Assembly (NCBI RefSeq): GCF_004851605.1
Contig: NZ_CP031093.1
Coordinates: forward strand, 1,984,001-2,048,000
Reading direction: 5' to 3'
Length of the DNA stretch: 64,000 nucleotides
DNA from: Hydrocarboniclastica marina
GTDB lineage: Bacteria > Pseudomonadota > Gammaproteobacteria > Pseudomonadales > Oleiphilaceae
In this document: piece by piece, positions 62,554 to 64,000 of the stretch
Layout of the letters: each line of letters opens with the position of its first letter
Numbering within the stretch: position 1 is the first letter of the stretch
Program-made: the position numbers and the translations under genes
Notes under the pieces: model-generated
The model's input: only the letters and a program-made list of their open reading frames with translations
The model's database searches: none
Told to the model about the DNA's origin: nothing

Positions 62554-62982
62554 TTATTCTCCATTCTTGCGCCGTTGTTCCAGCGCGGCTTCCAGCTCAG
62601 AAACGCGCGCTTCCAGCTCTCGGATCTCCCGCCGGGACGGAATGCCGAGCCGGCCAAGCGCCTTCGAAACCCGCTGGTCGAAAACGCTTTCCAACCGGTC
62701 CCAGGACTCGGTCGCACGATGTTTGACCTCTCCCACGCGGTCTTCCACTGCCCTGACCTGACGACCTACCGCACCGCGGGTGCGCGTTTCGATTTCCTCG
62801 CCTTCCCGAACCAGGCGCTCAAAAAACTTTCCGGTATCCTCTTCGGCTTTGGTGTAGGCGCCCAGGCCCGCGAGCCAGATCTGCCGGGCCGAGCCTTTAA
62901 TGCGATCAGCCATCTGCACAGGTGTCTCCTCCTCCGCATTGGTCGGGACGGGGGCCTGGTTGTCTTCGGGCTTCTTGCTCAT
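62554..62982 (-). CDS. Phasin (PHA granule-associated protein, PhaI/PhaF-like)
   Basis: A 142-residue amphipathic helical protein. The core DRIKGSARQIWLAGLGAYTKAEEDTGKFFERLVREGEEIE is the phasin signature, followed by long charged helices and a leucine-zipper-like end (REIRELEARVSELEAALEQ). The Ala/Lys-rich DNA-binding tail of PhaF is absent, so it resembles PhaI more. Phasins coat storage granules. The start at 62982 has GAGG upstream. Convergent with the PhaD-like regulator. Confidence 0.85.
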   Translation of the reverse strand: MSKKPEDNQAPVPTNAEEETPVQMADRIKGSARQIWLAGLGAYTKAEEDTGKFFERLVREGEEIETRTRGAVGRQVRAVEDRVGEVKHRATESWDRLESVFDQRVSKALGRLGIPSRREIRELEARVSELEAALEQRRKNGE

Positions 62983-63312
62983 ATGTACCTCATTTTCCTT
63001 CAGACACGACATTTGCGGGATACTGTTCCAGTATACCTTCTCCGGTCTGATCCAGCAGTCTCCGCGGATGTCCGGTCGTTAAGTCAGGCCCGACCATCCC
63101 CGGATGAGGCACAAGGCTGGAACTACTTAACAAAAGCACAACTCTCCGGGCTTCGAAACCAGTAGCAACTCAGGTTAAGGTTATACTGCTCCATCAGAAC
63201 AGTTGACGGTAGCGCAAACGCTGCCAGCTCCTGGCCTATCCGGAGAGCAGTCGTGTCGGCTGAGGTTACGCTCCGGATCCCTGTGCACCGGTTTCTAAAG
63301 GGAAAGACGAGA

Positions 63313-64000
63313 ATGCGGCTCAGAAAGTACATCGAGAGCAAATTGACTCCCAGGGAGCTTGAGAACAAAGTAAACCAGATCCACAAGCCGGTCGGCAGCC
63401 TGGGTTACGATCCGTGGGGATATAACACAGAATCCCTTGGATTCGGGCTGACTTTGACCCGTTTTCTCTACGACAAATACTTTCGCGTAGAAACTACCGG
63501 TGTGGAGAACATCCCGAGCCATGGCCCGGTGATGATTATCGGCAACCACAGTGGCCAGCTTCCTCTCGACGGCATGTTGATTGGCTACGCGATCGCAACC
63601 CGCGAGCACGCGCCACGCTTCCCCAGGTGCATGATCGAACGGTTTTTCCCGACCGTTCCTTACGTTGGCAATTACCTTAATGAACTCGGCGGGGTACTCG
63701 GCGACCCTGTCAACTGCGCAAAGATGTTGGCGAACGACGAGGCGATTATTGTTTTTCCGGAAGGCGTCCGGGGTTCAGGCAAACTCTACCGAGATCGCTA
63801 TCAGCTGAAACGCTTCGGTAATGGATTCATGCATCTGGCCATGCAGAATAACGCGACCATAGTGCCTGTTGGCGTAGTTGGCTGCGAAGAGACAATACCT
63901 GCGTTTGCCAATATTTCCCCGCTAGCGCGCAGGCTGGGTCTACCTTATGTGCCTCTGGCGGCCCCTGTCGTGCTGCCCGCGAAGGTCTACCTGAATTTCG
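63313..64000 (+). CDS. Lysophospholipid acyltransferase family protein, 5' part
   Basis: The gene starts at an ATG at 63313, with AAGGGAAAG upstream, and runs off the right edge after 229 codons. PlsC-like motifs are visible: GNHSGQLPLDGML (the His and Asp of the acyltransferase catalytic box, with two more residues between them than the standard HX4D), FPEGVRGSGK (substrate binding) and IVPVGVVG. The family acylates lysophosphatidate or related lipids at the inner membrane. The spacer 62983-63312 before it holds no gene that I can support. Confidence 0.85.
   Translation, partial: MRLRKYIESKLTPRELENKVNQIHKPVGSLGYDPWGYNTESLGFGLTLTRFLYDKYFRVETTGVENIPSHGPVMIIGNHSGQLPLDGMLIGYAIATREHAPRFPRCMIERFFPTVPYVGNYLNELGGVLGDPVNCAKMLANDEAIIVFPEGVRGSGKLYRDRYQLKRFGNGFMHLAMQNNATIVPVGVVGCEETIPAFANISPLARRLGLPYVPLAAPVVLPAKVYLNF

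Overview
The window looks like a contiguous piece of chromosome from a GC-rich, probably marine gammaproteobacterium of the Marinobacter/Pseudomonas type. The evidence is the pseudomonad-style RssB-RssC pair, a PhaD-like regulator beside a phasin, a two-subunit pyruvate carboxylase, etfBA divergent from ETF-quinone oxidoreductase, a full type II secretion operon, LapG, and a norCBQD cluster. The genus is an inference. I see no phage, transposase, integron, CRISPR array, rRNA or tRNA. Both ends cut genes: deaD on the left and a lysophospholipid acyltransferase on the right.

Layout. 1-6.6 kb: deaD end, a DUF1622 membrane protein, two diguanylate cyclases (PAS-GGDEF and CHASE4-GGDEF), and a thioesterase-SDR pair. 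6.6-10 kb: an AT-rich spacer, a secreted lectin-like protein with a Ser/Thr/Pro tail, a radical SAM protein, and a small GNAT protein behind a 15-bp tandem array. 10.2-13.3 kb: a TPP riboswitch abutting the start codon of a sodium:solute symporter, a small protein, and a third membrane GGDEF protein. 13.3-20 kb: the pyruvate carboxylase operon, a GT90 glycosyltransferase and a two-component system. 20-26 kb: a metal (copper) island with a PepSY membrane protein, DUF2946, CopZ, a CueR-like regulator with its long-spacer promoter, and CopA. 26-31.6 kb: a 43-residue membrane peptide followed by norC-norB-norQ-norD, where NorC carries a second cytochrome c domain. 31.6-38.6 kb: GNAT, DTW-domain tRNA modifier, an orphan sigma-54 response regulator divergent from a pair of di-iron ferritin-like genes, and glutathione reductase.

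38.7-48.3 kb: gspEFGHIJKLM on the minus strand, with gspC divergent and translationally coupled to lapG; gspD is not in the window. 48.4-52.4 kb: etfBA and the divergent ETF-QO gene around a perfect 22-bp palindrome. 52.7-59 kb: SlyD-type FKBP, DUF1285, a class V aminotransferase, SixA, GpsA and RssB-RssC. 59-64 kb: HD phosphohydrolase, exonuclease III, PhaD-like regulator, phasin and acyltransferase.

The genes fit a respiratory, surface-associated, PHA-storing heterotroph. ETF carries electrons from fatty-acid oxidation to quinone, NorCB removes nitric oxide, CopA/CopZ handle copper, T2SS exports proteins, and cyclic-di-GMP enzymes together with LapG point to regulated adhesion. The least explained elements are the paired ferritin-like genes with their palindromes, the diheme NorC with its small upstream membrane peptide, and a recurring set of unrelated short tandem repeats (periods 13-19, often 15 bp) in intergenic spacers.
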